Shown here: positions 30,187 through 43,037 of the stretch, piece after piece
Layout of the letters: each line of letters starts with the position of its first letter
Numbering within the stretch: the first letter of the stretch is position 1
Source of the DNA: Linnemannia schmuckeri
Taxonomy: Eukaryota > Mortierellomycota > Mortierellomycetes > Mortierellales > Mortierellaceae
DNA: 64,000 nucleotides
Assembly: GCA_029449235.1 (NCBI GenBank)
Contig: JANATG010000013.1
Span: forward strand, 1-64,000
Reading direction: 5' to 3'
The notes under the pieces: generated by a model
Told to the model about the DNA's origin: nothing
Databases searched by the model: none
The model's input: the letters and a program-made list of their open reading frames with translations, nothing else
Program-made: the position numbers and the translations under genes

Positions 30187-32451
30187 ATGTTGACGCGTCC
30201 AACTGGGATCCGTCAGCCTCGTGCTCGGCAGGACGAGAACAGACCGACAGATAACGTCCACCGAAGGACTCTTACCAGAAACAGTAACGACATGACCTCC
30301 GCCAGATCAAAAACAGCAGGAGGACTAGAGACATCAAGAATACCGTTAAAGGCCCCCTCTTCTTCTGTCTCTACAGTCAACGAAAGGCTCAGACAGGTGA
30401 CTATTAAAGAGCAGCTGCTCAACAGGACCTCAGCTCTAACCGAAGTCAACAACAACAACCAGGTACGTAAGAAAATAGGAGAACTCTAGACAGGAAGAGA
30501 AAGAGAAAGAGGTGTGTGAGAGGGAGAAAATAAGAAGAGAGAAAAGGAGCATGGTTACATAATAACAGTGGTGGTGTATTGTGCGAAACATACTTGTTCT
30601 TCGCTCAAGACTATGGATAAATATGCTAATGAGAAAAAGACATGGTTGAGGCTCAATACGCTGACAATGAGTCGAAAGCTTAAAAAACTGTCAGGATATG
30701 GACTTACTGGCATTCTTGCTTCCCTCTATGATATCCTTCGCATATGATAACTAACAGGATTGTAATGCGACTGGTCGACCATTGACGCGCCAGCGATCCA
30801 AGGAGGCGAAGGAAACGCGGCCGGTAGTTTTGATTCCGGTCCCCTCAATCCCCGTCACCGCCACTTTGACGGCAGCACAGACATTTGCCCAAAAATCCAC
30901 CGCCCCGGCAGCCCCTGGTCGCTCTCGCCACAATCGAGCTCCGCCCGCCTTGGTTAGGACAGCCTCTGCCCCGACATCTTCTCAAATCTCTGCATCCACC
31001 TCGTCCTCCACCACTAAAAGATATTCCTATATTAACCCCCCCTCAGTATTCAACCGTTTGAACTCAGTCAAACATGATGGTGCAAATATACAAAAGTCAT
31101 CCCTTGCCCACAGGACACTCCATGTCGGACACACTTCCGCAAGTGTACCCATGCCAACTCAAGCGCAGGTAAAAGCACAGGCACAAGTCAAAGCACAGGC
31201 TGCTCTCGCTCAGGTCTCTCGCGAGCGCATTCGTCCACCCTCAAACCCATCAGCATCATTAGCACCCTTGGCACCCAAGGTCGCCCCTACACAGAGACAC
31301 CAGACCCAGACTACCACCGCCTTTGCTCGTTCTGCTTCTGCAGTGCTCTCTGTTCGAGGGTCCAGTGTGCAAAAAAAGGCCAAGCCCGCAACACATACCA
31401 CTCATCTCCGGCTTCGAGCTCGCCCTGTCATTCCGTCCGTGCCCTTATTTGACACGGACATGGAGATTGCGTCTCCACAACCTCATATATCCGACACAGA
31501 CATGGACACTGAGCCAAAAGTCAATGGCTTCGATATGGACCCTTCATTCGTGTCCGAGTATCAGGCAGAAATCTTTGCCTACAAGCGAGAGATGGAGGTA
31601 AAGCCATACTTTATGTTAATTCTTGATTGCAGTCATACTGTCCACATTTTTTCAAAGTCAAGGCAAACCACTGACCACGAAGATACCTTCATGGAAAAAA
31701 AAAATAGATAAAACATTTGCCAGACCCAACGTACATGGACCGACAAGTGGAGCTCAGCTGGCACTATCGTGTCCGACTCATTGAATGGCTAGTCGAAGTC
31801 CATGACCGGTTTGATCTATTGCAGGAGACAATGCACCTTTGCATCAACTACCTCGACAGGTTTCTCTCCAAGATCAGCATCCCCACTGACCAGCTCCAGC
31901 TGGCCGGAACAGTTGCCCTTCTGCTGGCATCTAAGTACGAGGAAATCCAGTCGCCTGCAATTGCCGAGCTCAGCTTTTTGGGAGGTGATGCCTATCCCCC
32001 TTCGAGGATACGACAGGCAGAGATTGGGATGCTCCGAGCTTTGAATTATGATATGGGTGCACCTGGCCCCATGAGCTTCCTCCGAAGGATCTCGAAAGTG
32101 GACGACTTTGACATTGAAACGCGGACGCTGGCGAAATATCTGGTTGACGTGACACTCTGCGACCACCGCTTTATTGGCGTTCCTTCGAGCATGGTAGCTG
32201 CTGTCGGATATCGGGCATCCATGCTACTGCTGGACAGCGGCGAGTGGACGGCGCAGCACCAGCAGTACTCGGGATATGCCGAGCACACACTGTCGGCAGG
32301 CATTAATGTCCTCCTAACCATGCTGGAGCAGCCGGACCAGACACACCAGGCTCTTTTCAACAAGTACAAGGATGAGAAGTTTATGGAATCGAGCGTCTAT
32401 GTCCAGAGCCTTGGTCTTGCCAAACTTCGCGCCCTCCACTACGGCTCCTAG
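30187..32451 (+). CDS. Mitotic (B-type) cyclin, 619 aa
   Basis: Three exons: 30187-30462, 30758-31597, 31708-32451. The N-terminus has a destruction box fitting RxxLxxxxN (R26-R-T-L-T-R-N-S-N34) and a KEN-like DENRP just before it, both targets of APC/C-driven degradation. A long disordered Ala/Pro/Ser linker follows. Cyclin box 1 starts at about residue 373 with PDPTYMDRQVELSWHYR and RLIEWLVEVHDRF, then the C-terminal cyclin fold. It should activate Cdk1 for G2/M and be destroyed at anaphase. I placed the exon 3 acceptor at AATAG (31707) rather than the nearby CAG at 31723, because only the former keeps the phase and gives the family-typical E-I-x-x-x-P-x-P-x-Y-M-D-R-Q join. Confidence 0.93.
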
Positions 32452-32831
32452 CTTGAAGGGACACCCTCCTTCTTTTTTATACCCAATTCTGTTTCCTAAT
32501 TGTAGTTTACTTACCTTTGTATTTTCTTTCCTAAAAGCTCTTGCCTTGTATTGCCTGTTTTTGTCGCTTTGCTTGTTCTGGCTGGCTCCCTGACCTGATG
32601 CTACAAATAAATTAATATGATTTCTTCAGTTTACGGAGGATGTTTTGTGTTATGAAGGTTCAAACTTTTGTATGTGTCCTTCCAACTTCCATTCATTTTC
32701 AACTTTGTCACTTTCATCGACATCACCGGCAACTGTCAGGCACAGGCGCCCTAACAGAAACAACGGAGCAGGAAAAACGTAAACAACTAGAACAACAAGG
32801 ACCGGGGATTTACTTTTCAGTCCCTACTCAA

Positions 32832-34254
32832 ATGAGTCCAGTAACAGAACTTGACAGTTGCAACGCGACGACATCAGCGACCTCCACCAACAACGAACAG
32901 CAACAGCATACCGACAGATCTAGACCACCCACGCCTCATGACAGTTCTCAGGAAGACCACCCTCATGCTTTTGACTTGACAGACATTGACTACAACGACC
33001 GCAAACTCGTACAGTTGATCCTGTCCAAGATTGATCAACTTGATGATGCTGAGCGGATACAGCGACAAATCATTGTCTTACTCTCTGGTGAGTCTTGCCA
33101 CTTACTATGACCGAGTTCAAATCTTCTTGTGGGATTGAAGCTAACTGGCTGTATCAATGGACTTAGATAAGCTGTCACCGATTCTAAAGTACCATGCTGA
33201 GTTGGTCTCAGAAATGCTGCGGGTCCTTCCTGAAGTTGAGAAAACCCTTGTTCAAGACCAAGGCAACTATAGTGGTAAACATAAAGACGGCGACGAAGAC
33301 GGCTCGTCACCCTCGACAGATGAGAGCAAAAGTACCCACCGCGACAATGGCATAGGTGATTATGGCGCTCGAGTTCTGTCCGTCATTCTGTCGCCTAAAT
33401 CAGATTTCAACAACATCGAAGTGCTCGCAGAACCATTTCACCTGGATTTATTTGATAGGATGAATCTGGCAGAGATACAGGTTGCGGCAACATCTGCAAG
33501 CATTCGATCGCGACTAATACTGGATGATTCGTGGGCTTGTTTGAGTAATTGCGTAAGGGAACCACGAGGCACGGATGCGGCCAAGGAGTACTATGTGCAG
33601 GTGCTGAGGAACGAATGTTATCGATTGGAGGACATTCTCGCTCAGGTGGCGGGTCTGGCACCGGAAGGAACAGGACCATTGGAACTATATGTAGTGATGG
33701 AGCAACCTGAAGCGGAACTGCATGGCGTTGCAGAGAAGATCCCAGGCAAGGTCATTTTTGTTGTGTCGAAGGATCGGGAAGTGAGACCCAAGTCTGTTGC
33801 GTTAAAGACGAGTGTCCATTGGCTCGACCGGATGTTTTTAAGAGCGGGTTACACGAAGGAATGGGTGCGGTCATGTTTGATCCCGCTCTACATTCAGCTT
33901 CCTGGAGACGATGCAGATATGAATTTGGAGGGGCAGCGACCTGAGTCGAGGTATCGGGGGGCTACGATCCGTTTGACAGGGAAACGACCAGAGGAGGCAT
34001 TGGTACGGGTGAAGGTGCGGCAGGGTTGTGGCAGTGATGTTCTTGAGGAGAGTGTGTTAAGAGAGCTAGAGCGGACCAAATTATTTGAGATGCAGGCGAT
34101 CCGGAAGCCGTCCTTTCTTGAGCGCTTGGGGGCATTGTCGCTGAGCGAGGGTGGGCAGGAAAGCCTTGACAGTGGTCTTGCCGGCTTTGGAGGCAATGAC
34201 AATCCTGGTGATGATGACGATGATGGCGAAGAAGATTCGAATCCCTTTATGTAA
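32832..34254 (+). CDS. Unidentified protein, 447 aa
   Basis: Two exons (32832-33087, 33167-34254) joined in phase by a 79-bp GT-AG intron. The N-terminus is low complexity (Ser/Thr/Gln/Pro). After it come helical segments (RKLVQLILSKIDQLDDAERIQ; KYHAELVSEMLRVLPEVEK), an alpha/beta region with LELYVVMEQPEAELHG and VIFVVSKDREVRP, and an Asp/Glu-rich end (GDDDDDGEEDSNPFM). There is no signal peptide, membrane segment or known motif. I do not recognise a family. The start is the last ATG before the conserved-looking part; a longer frame opens at 32640 but overlaps the 3' region of the cyclin gene. Confidence 0.75.
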
Positions 34255-34705
34255 TATGCACTCACATATATCATTGTGTGCTTGTTTGCGTCCACGCTCA
34301 TGGTGTATTGTATATGCTCTGCATTGTCTGGGGCATGAATTTGCTTTTTATAAAAAATCATTAAGGTTTCTTCTTGAACTGTTTCTCAGGAGATAAATAC
34401 TGGAACGGGAAAACATTTTTTGGTGCGATGTTCATGCTGTAGATGCTGATCATTGAGAAAAAGCGTTTTTCTTCTTTTTGACCTGACGTGTTTTTTCTTT
34501 ATTTCAGGATGGGAATAATTATTACGCTCACGTTTGTTTTTCAAATTTCCTCACATAAATATCCGCTTGCCTCAATCCATATTTCTCACCTTTCCTCCTC
34601 TTCGTCCTCCTGCCTTGGTGCTCTTGTTATCCCTTCGCCCATTCCCTCTCAACTCCCTCGTACAAGACAGTCCTTTACTCCTTTCCAGAATCAACAACTC
34701 TTTGA

Positions 34706-37700
34706 ATGCTGGCTACTAGCGCCAACGCCCCTACCCCGGGCCCATCCGTCACCTCACCCGCATTCAACATCGCCTCTCCTGGGGCCGGCGCCTCTCCCAT
34801 GCCCCTCCACAACGTTTCCACCCCAGGCCCGCCCGCCAGTCTACGACCGGAGATCCTCTGTGTCTTTGTGATCGAAAACTCGGCTAGAATGGGCCCCAGC
34901 TTTGAACTCCTTCTCATCTCCTACATCGAACCTATCCTCCGGTACAGTTAATCTCTTTCGTGATTCTGCGTTGCTGTACATTCATCACGCCATGAGCTAA
35001 CAGCAATAAAACTCTTGTCGACCATTGCTGCTCTTCGTTTTTCTTTCTCTTTTACTGATAGACACTTTCGGGCCCCTCCAATTGATCCAGAGACGAACCA
35101 GCCTCGACCTAAAGACGCAGTAAGTCGAAAAAACGAGTACTCTTTTGCTGTTGGTTATCGTGGATCATGACACCGACAGTATTGTTTGCTAGTGCTATCA
35201 ACAGAGTACAGTGCGAACCAGCCATGAATCAAACTGACATCGACCCATACTAAAAGTAACGCCGTCCGGTGTCATTATCCCAAATAGCCTCTGGTGAGAT
35301 GTGGATTGGCCATATACGGAGACTATCAGCCAAGCTCAGCAGCGACAGTCGATACAAAGTACTTTACAAACGACCCTCTTACTTTTCTGCGAGAACTGCG
35401 ACACATTCGATTCGAATACGGAGGTGTCTTCCGCAACGCCGTCGCAGAGGGTCTTGTCTCTGCACTTGAGGTAAGATATTAAATGAAATGAAAACAGCCG
35501 CTGTTCAAATCTGCCATCGCATTGCTGTTTGTTCACTAATATCAACAATTGTTCATAAAGATGTTTGACCAACACGACGAATTGCGTGGAAACGATGGTC
35601 CTGAGCCTGAACGACACGTGGTTCTTGTGGCAGATAGCTCCCCTCACCTCACGGGATGTCGCTGTAACGCGAACGAACAGTACGATAACTACAGTCTCGA
35701 CGACGTCTCTCAAGAGTTACTCAAGGTAACCCTCTTCTTTGGACACTTATCCTGTACCCTCTTGTTATTGTTCACGAGTGTGTAATGTTTTATTCTGTTG
35801 TAAAACAGAACACATGAACGACATTGACTTAGCTCGAATTTTCATGGTTGTAAAATAATTAGCGGTCAATATCCTTATCCTTGATCTCCCCTTCGGACCA
35901 CAGTGAACTGACAGAGTTGGTGTCCAAGGTAAATGCACTATTGCTAATACTTTCAATGAGCCGGTGTCGTCCGTTGCTTGTATACCACATGTTAAAAAAT
36001 AGCATCGACTCCGCTCTTCATGTTTTTCAACATAGGTAAACGAACGTACATTTGAGATTGTGGAAGGAGCACCAAAGGCATTACCAGCCCACATTGTCAA
36101 ACTAGCGGGATTTCAACTACCACAGCCACCACCCCCTGTGGCACCTCCTGCAGTGACAACACCCTCGATTGCAGAAACGCCGCCTGCAACAACGGCGACG
36201 GCAAGCACGAATGGAAGCAACAAGCGAGCGAACGGAACGACAGAATCCGTCGATCTCAAACGCGAGTCTGCGAGTTCTCCGGCTGCTACAGGAATGTCAC
36301 CCAAACTCGCAGGACCCGCTGCCAAGCGTACCAAAATTGAGGACAACCAGTCCGTCCCCACCCCTGTTTTGAGCGCAGCCATTGCTGACGCGGAGGATCA
36401 GAAAAAGACATTGCCGGATTCAACAGCTGTACAGGATTCTATAACCGTCTCGACTGGCCCCACACCTACAGCAGAGCCGCCCACAATGTCGAGCCCTGCG
36501 TTGGCTGCTGGCCGTGGACTGAACCACCCCATCCCTCCCGCCACTTCACAGACGGTGCCTGGAATTATACCAGGCCACCTTCAACCGCCGGCAGGAGCAT
36601 TACAAAACATTTCGCCACAGTTGCAGGCACAGCATCTTCAGGCCTTGAAGGCTCATCACGCACAGCTCTCTCAACAGCAACAGCAACAAGCGTTATTACA
36701 GCAACAGCAGCAACTAGGAGCGCAGGCGACCACACTTTCGAACCAACAAGCGCAACAGCAAGCAGCAGCCCAGAGGCAATTTTTGATTCAGCAAGCGGCA
36801 CAAGCACAGGCACAAGCACAGGCACAAGCAGCACAGTTGGCGCAAGCACAGGCGCAGGCGCAGGCTCAGGCTCAGGCGCAGGCGGCGCAGGCGGCTCAGC
36901 AGGCTCAATTGGCACAGGCGCAAGCACAAGCGGCACAAGCGGCACAAGCGGCACAAGCGGCACAAGCGGCACAACAGGCCCAGCTGGCACAAGCGCAGGC
37001 ACAAGCACAGGCGGCACAACAAGCACAACAAGCACAACTGGCGCAGGCACAGGCACAAGCACAGGCTGCTCACCAAAATTTTGCCAACCAGACAACCAAA
37101 CCACAACAACCAGGCGCCCCTGGCCAGGATTTCAACATGTACCAGCAGCAAAATCATCTTCAACCACCACAACAACCCCATCTTCAACCAGCGACCCAAC
37201 TCCAAGGAGCGACATCTGGAGTAGGCTCTCCTGTTACGGCAAAGTCAGTTGCCGCGGCGTCTCCGTTGCAGCGTAACCTTGGCTCTCCGGCAGCCAATAT
37301 TGCGTCTGTCTCTCCAATCATGACCCCAGCAGCACAGCAGCAGCAACAGCAGCAGCAACAACAACAACAACTGCCACAGCAACACCAACACCAACAGCAA
37401 CAGCCGCCACAGATGCAGTCGCAAGTACGACCTCCTTCAGTGTTACCGGGCGGCATTCCAGCAGTCCCTACGCCACTTACCGCAACTCAAATTTCACTTC
37501 TTCGAGCCCTTCAGACGCGTGTTGCTGCGGGTGGTGCTCTACCACCACAACAGCAGCAACAGTTCTTGCAGTTGATGGCACTTCAGCGCCCGCAGGCCGT
37601 GGCACAGCTTCAACAACTGCAGCAGCAACAACAGCAACTGCAACTCCAGCAGCAACAATTGCAGCAGCAGCAGCAGCAACAGCAACAACCGGCAGGCCAG

Positions 37701-39217
37701 ATGACACAACAACAGCAGCAGTTGCAACAGCAGCAGCAACAGATTCAGAATATTCTTCTTCAGCAAAGGAACCAACAACTCCTTCAACAGCAGCAGAACC
37801 AGAATCAACTTTTGCAATTGCAGCAACAACAGCAACAGCAACAACAGCAGCAGCAGCAGGGTGCTATGCCGATACCAGAGGATCAGAAAGCTCAGCAACA
37901 TCAGCAGCAACAGCAACAGCAACAGCAACAAACCAATCTTCAGCAGCTTCAGCAGACACCCAACCTGCAGCAACTCCAGACGCTACACCAACAACATCAG
38001 ACGCTGTTAATTCAAGCCCAGCTGCAACAGCGAAACAATGGTTTGGGCAGCGATCCAGTGTGGTCAGGAGAGATTTCCTGGATGACCGGTGCAGTCAATG
38101 GTCAAGCTCCAAGGGAATTTGTCTGCTCAGTCTCCACATTTGCAGGCAAGAAGATCGAAAAATCATTAGAGGAAGAATAGTAAGTATACACGTACTAACA
38201 ATGGTTTCTGGCATGATTACCCATTGCTATATGTTCTGGTTGGTACTACCGTTACATGCTAACCAATTTGTGCTTTTATGTATCCCAAATAGCTCATTCT
38301 CGCTGTGGCCTAAGAAACTGGTTATTTCAGGACACATGCCGGCCAAGACCTCAGAACTTCAAAAGCTAGCAGAGACTCACAACTTGCCTTTTATCCACAT
38401 CTACCCTTCGGCCGGCAACTCGATCGAGAACAGCTCTATCTTTGATGTTCAGACCAAAAACTTGGGTATCAAGAAGGTGGTGGCAGTGGTTCGGTTCCCC
38501 CAGATTGGGCCTACTGCAGGCATGGTTCTGATCTACAACGAGAAGCGGTTCAATCTCATCGGTCTCCTCTTTTTAAAGGTCCCGATCCCCAATTTAACAG
38601 TCAACATCCCAGTTGCCCTTCAACAGCAACAACTCCAGGGTCAACCACCACAGCAGGCAGTGATCGGATCATCCGGTATCATGTCGCCATCGAATCAACC
38701 TGCCAGTCTGACTCCACAGCAACAACAGAATTTTTTAATGCAGGCGCAAATTGCTCAGCAGCAGCACAAAAACAGAATATTGCAGCAACAACAACAACTG
38801 GCCTATCAGCAGCAGCAACAGCAACAAGGACAACCAGGGCAAGGTAATGACACATTTGGAGGAACTGTTGGAACTCCGCCTTTACTTGCTAGAGCTATGT
38901 TGGGCATCATCAGTCAGCCAGATTACTTGACAACTGGAACTGTATTTTTAATGTAACCTTCTTTTTGTTTGGTGAATATATTAGCTCTTAACACCAGCCC
39001 GACACAGACACTCGGTATTCCAGGACAAGCAGGTGGCACCCCTACGCTCGTTCAGAATCCTCAGGGCGGTCCTTATGGTTCACCTCTTTTGTCGATCCAA
39101 CAACGACTCCAGCTTCAGCAACAAGCGCAGGCACAACAGCAGCAGCTTTTGCTCCATCACCAGCAACAGCAGCAGCAAGCACAACAGCAGGCTCAGCAAC
39201 AGCAGCAGCAACAGTAA
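34706..39217 (+). CDS. MED25: Mediator complex subunit 25 with Q-rich linker (1211 aa)
   Basis: Eight exons: 34706-34941, 35062-35119, 35288-35470, 35561-35725, 35863-35928, 36036-38179, 38293-38843, 38985-39217; phases close exactly. Residues of about 47-245 form the MED25 von Willebrand-like domain that docks to Mediator (LCVFVIENSARMGPSFELL, LAIYGDYQ, FEYGGVF, AEGLVSALE, LSLISPSD). A linker of about 650 residues is rich in Pro, then Ala-Gln repeats, then poly-Q. Residues of about 900-1050 form the activator-interacting ACID domain (WSGEISWMTG, WPKKLVISGHMP, VRFPQIGPTAGMVLIYN, FNLIGLLFLKVPIP). A second Q-rich tail ends it. Role: bridge between DNA-bound activators and RNA polymerase II. Model yeasts have no MED25. 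Confidence 0.92.
36660..37960 (+). repeat. CAG/CAA and GCA-CAG trinucleotide tracts in MED25
   Basis: Coding microsatellites. 36770-37070 is built of Ala-Gln units (GCACAAGCACAG). 37330-37960 is poly-Gln with mixed CAA and CAG codons. The mixing of codons would make the runs more stable than pure CAG. Confidence 0.9.
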
Positions 39218-39422
39218 CAGATGTAACATATGAATAAACTGCGAAAGCAGCAATTTTTTATTTTTTATTCGATCAGAGATGTAAAAAAAGTATTGAACTG
39301 GCTTTCCGTTTTGTATGATTCTGTTGGTTTGGTCTACTTTTTGCCTCCTAACGAAGGACTCCTCAAACTCATCCATTTTTGTCAACAAAGTGCAACGAGC
39401 TCAACATCCTTGCCTTTTTGCT

Positions 39423-42400
39423 TCATTCGTGAAGTGTCTTTTGACACTCGTCGACGAGCATCATCAGTCGCTTGACTAAGATGGCCAGCTCCTCGGTGCT
39501 GGATCCCTTGCCGACAATATCATCCACTTCCCAGTCAGCAACCATTCCAGGCATCAGCTTCAAGTTGGCCTGTAGTTGCTTTTTAGTCACATCGTTCGTT
39601 ACCTATTCCCATTGTACAAGACGCGTACAATAATAACGTCAGTTTGTTGTTCGAGCAAGACTGACGGACACGTTGCGATAAAAGAATGGACACTATCCGA
39701 AACGAAACAAAGGTAGAACGTACCTCAAACTCGTACCACAGTTTGCCGTTGCCTCCAGTCCGTCCGGTCACAGAGTCGATCCCCTCGGTCCTTACCAACT
39801 CCAGCTCCTCAATCTTATGGATCTCCACCGTGAACTGTCCTGGCTTCTCGTACGTGCGAGTCTCACGGAAGTTGATAGCACGCACCTCCAGATAGTCCTG
39901 GACATTGCGGCACGTGATATGCGAGTTGTGTGTTCTATAATACCATATCAATGGCACCATAATGAACCTGGTTGAGAATCTCGGAGAAGTCTAGTACCAT
40001 TTCCATACAAAGCAGTCTTGTTAGAACGCAACTTACCCTAGGGACAACTTCTTGCGGAAGGTACTGAAGGGCTTGACATCGGTGCGCCCGAGCGCAGAGT
40101 TGGTGTCATGGATCACACCCTCGCGGGCCTGTAGCAGAATTTCAAAATCTGTATGTTTGTCCACCGCATTCCACATCGCCTCTCCAAAGGTCTCCCAGGG
40201 CGTAACGACTCGTTCGAGATGGGCTACAGTCGACGGCACTGTCACCAAAGTCCGGGTGTATCTCGACGATGGATTCGTCCTTGTATCACATTCCACCTCA
40301 TAGTATGCTGACTCTGTCTTGAACTTGCCTAAGAAGCCGTACAAACTGTTCACATGCGACGTAACAGTTGTTGTGCTAGTAGTCCACAAAATATCGGAGT
40401 AATGGTCAGTTACACTACACATTAACAAGCATATTTTCTTTGCCATCCTTTCACCACAACACGCATGACTTACATAGGGGAGAACCATGGACAAACACTG
40501 TGCTTCTTGACGAGGACACTATCAATGTCCGTGAACTCCCAAGAACGAGTCAACAACTCTGGATGGGTAGGGTACACCACATTTCCCAGTCGTCCAAACA
40601 GCCGAATTTCCTTGCGCCGACCCTGCAGCTCCGTCAATCCACTTCGGATGGTCTCAGCAAGTCGTCGCATGTTGTACACTCGCATTGTGTCGATGAATTT
40701 ATTGGATCCACTGAATTGCGACGAAGGTCCACCGGGGGTTGCCTGTTGGTTGGAGAGTCGTCGAAGAGTCCTTTGGGCGTCCGCAAGCTCGTTGTTAGGG
40801 TCCCGTAACCTCGGCACATCCAGCCCGCTATTCTCCATCTCTCTTGATCGCTGTCTCCCAGAACTCAGAGATGCCCTATCTTCCAGATAATCCCAATCTT
40901 GATCTCCAAAAATGATATCTTTCGAGGCGCTAGGCTGAGGCGCCTGAGAAAGCAGTGTAGGTGGTCTGGAGTAATCAGCGTTAGAGGCGGCAACCGATCG
41001 GGGTGGAGGCAAAGATGGCATGCCGGACCGCTTTGATGGGGCGCGGTTTCCTGTAGGCAAGGATGGAAAGTCGCCATTTCCTGTTGTGTTGAATGTTGGA
41101 GCTCCCCACTCTGGCTGGGGTACGCGGCGGATCTGCCCTTGTGGCATATAGTTTGATAGGACAGGCGATGACCTTCCACCAGTGGATGACCAGCTCGGCG
41201 TGACATTTGTCGCGGTTCTGTAGGATCGATTTGCGTTAGAGTTCAAATTGTTTTGCGAGGGAGTAAGAGGTTGTCTGGAGGCGACAGTCGGGGTCAGTTT
41301 GTTGTTGAAGCCAAAGGTTGGATTCTTTTGGTCGAACCACTCGGCTCTTGTAGATGCCTCGTATCTTCCTGAGCGATCGGGTGTTTGCGGTGGTGGTCCC
41401 CAGTGTGACCTCGCGGGCTCTCGGACGGGAGAGTGTGCAACGTTAGGTCGGCGTTGTGGTGACGCAGCGTGACGAGAGTCGATCTTGGCGTCGCTCCGGA
41501 TAACCCAGTCTTCCTGATGGTCGTCGTAGGTGGCCTTTTCAATCACACAATACTCGATGGGCCTGGGTGTGTTTCGCTGCAATGATGGAAAGAATTTGAT
41601 GTGTTTGGCGTAGTATTGATGTTCCAGGATAGGTACAAAGACCAGGCGGAACTCATCCCGATTACTCCCGTAGACGAGTGCAGCACGGTCGACTTGAAAT
41701 GGTTTGCGAAGGTGATAAGTCTGCATCTTTTGGAGCTGTCGCTGGACTGTAGTAATCTTGGGCATGCTGTCTCCTGAAATCCTGACCGTCTATACCGACA
41801 AGCAAACAATGAACGATAATAAAAGTTAATTACAATAGAAAAGTTGAAAGATGGAGATTTCAAGGCGAAAAGGATGCAAAAGGTGCTCAACTCCAAGACA
41901 TACTCGTCCGTTGGGCGAGACCTGAGCCTCGCAACCCTTCTCGTTCGCCAGCATGGTTGGAAGGTCGATCTTCTGTCGCTTGTCCGCATAGTACATCTCG
42001 TATGGATCCCGAATCTCGTCGTCGACATGGAACTCAACGGTATATACGGTAGCCTCCGGTAGTGAAGGGCTCATATCGATCAGACTGAATGATGTCGTCA
42101 CATCTTGAATGTCGATCAGCGAACCTGCGACGCTTCCTGGCGCGCTGCTGGCTGTGCTTCCTGAAGTTGAGTCGGAAGGATGTGTCTGACCATCTCTGAA
42201 TTTTTTGGGTAAGGTGATTTTGGCAGGAGTCTAATACAGTAGGACAGATACCGTCAGGAGATTATGTGATGAGTTGATGACAACGAAGGTATCAGCAGGC
42301 GGACAAAATTAGCTATCATAAATTTGATATACCTTCTTCTGCACCAGATCGCGTAAGGCATCCAAACTAAAGGTCGACGACGTTTGAGAGCGGAACGAGA

Positions 42401-42790
42401 CGAGAGAAAAGTGTTGGTGCCGATTTTCTTAATTTCTATGAGTGCTTGAGATGGTTACTATGGATATGTAGCATGGCTAAACTTACGCTTGCTTCTGTTG
42501 CTCGCGATCAGAACCTGCAACTGTAAAGACCTAAGAGAAGGATAGAGGCGATACGATATTTTTGCAATGAGATAAACTTCTTGTACGTGTGAATACTTGG
42601 ACAAACACGACCGAAAATAGCTAGAACAATAGGAAACAACAGGTTGTGGGTTTGGTACGTACGAGTCGCTTGTGGTCGTACTTGATCGCTGACGCGTTGT
42701 TTCGAGCGATTTGGCTATTTACCACATGGTAGCGAGACAGGATAAGCGAAACAATAAAACTCTGACAATGCTCCTATGTATTACTTCGGC

Positions 42791-42839
<49 letters not shown>

Positions 42840-43037
42840 TGCGACTTACTCGATCGTGTCCGTGAGTTGACTGAGCTCTTCTACTTCCCAGGAGTGTAGC
42901 ATGTGAAGATGGTAGGTGACTAGAATGATACATAGTTGAAATGTATAAGGATAAATTGTCAGGACCATGGAGGCTATTGTTTCCTTTTGTTCGCAATTGA
43001 ATGAATGCCGACATGGTAAGGGTTTTCTACCTTCCAT
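39423..43037 (-). CDS. Unidentified protein with possible KH-like N-terminus (859 aa)
   Basis: Ten exons: 43037-43031, 42919-42850, 42714-42663, 42530-42487, 42366-42333, 42230-41904, 41789-40474, 40375-40037, 39934-39724, 39602-39423. All are GT-AG and sum to 860 codons. The first coding exon is only ATGGAAG. Residues of about 20-75 (QIARNNASAIKYDHKRL, VFTVAGSDREQQKQAL, DALRDLVQKK) follow a helix-strand-helix pattern reminiscent of KH domains, which is a weak guess. The middle (about 290-490) is disordered. The C-terminal 300 residues look like a folded domain (WEFTDIDSVLVKKHS, YGFLGKFKTESAYYEVEC, VTPWETFGEAMWNAVDKH, GKLWYEFEV). I do not recognise the family. RNA binding would fit but is not shown. 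Confidence 0.75.
42788..42839. repeat. (GA)n microsatellite in an intron of the 859-aa gene
   Basis: About 25 GA dinucleotides with one A-rich break, in the intron between exons 2 and 3. No function is seen. Confidence 0.9.

Noticed and set aside
31717..31735. The CAG at 31721-31723 as acceptor for cyclin B exon 3.
   Set aside because: It would shift the frame. AATAG at 31703-31707 keeps phase 0 and gives the conserved P-x-P-x-Y-M-D-R-Q context.
42367..42427. An upstream extension of the exon at 42366-42333 in the same frame (RHQHFSLVSFRSQTSSTF).
   Set aside because: Joining it to the preceding exon breaks the phase or meets a stop. The acceptor CCTTTAG at 42367 gives a clean join (QQKQA-LDALRDLV).
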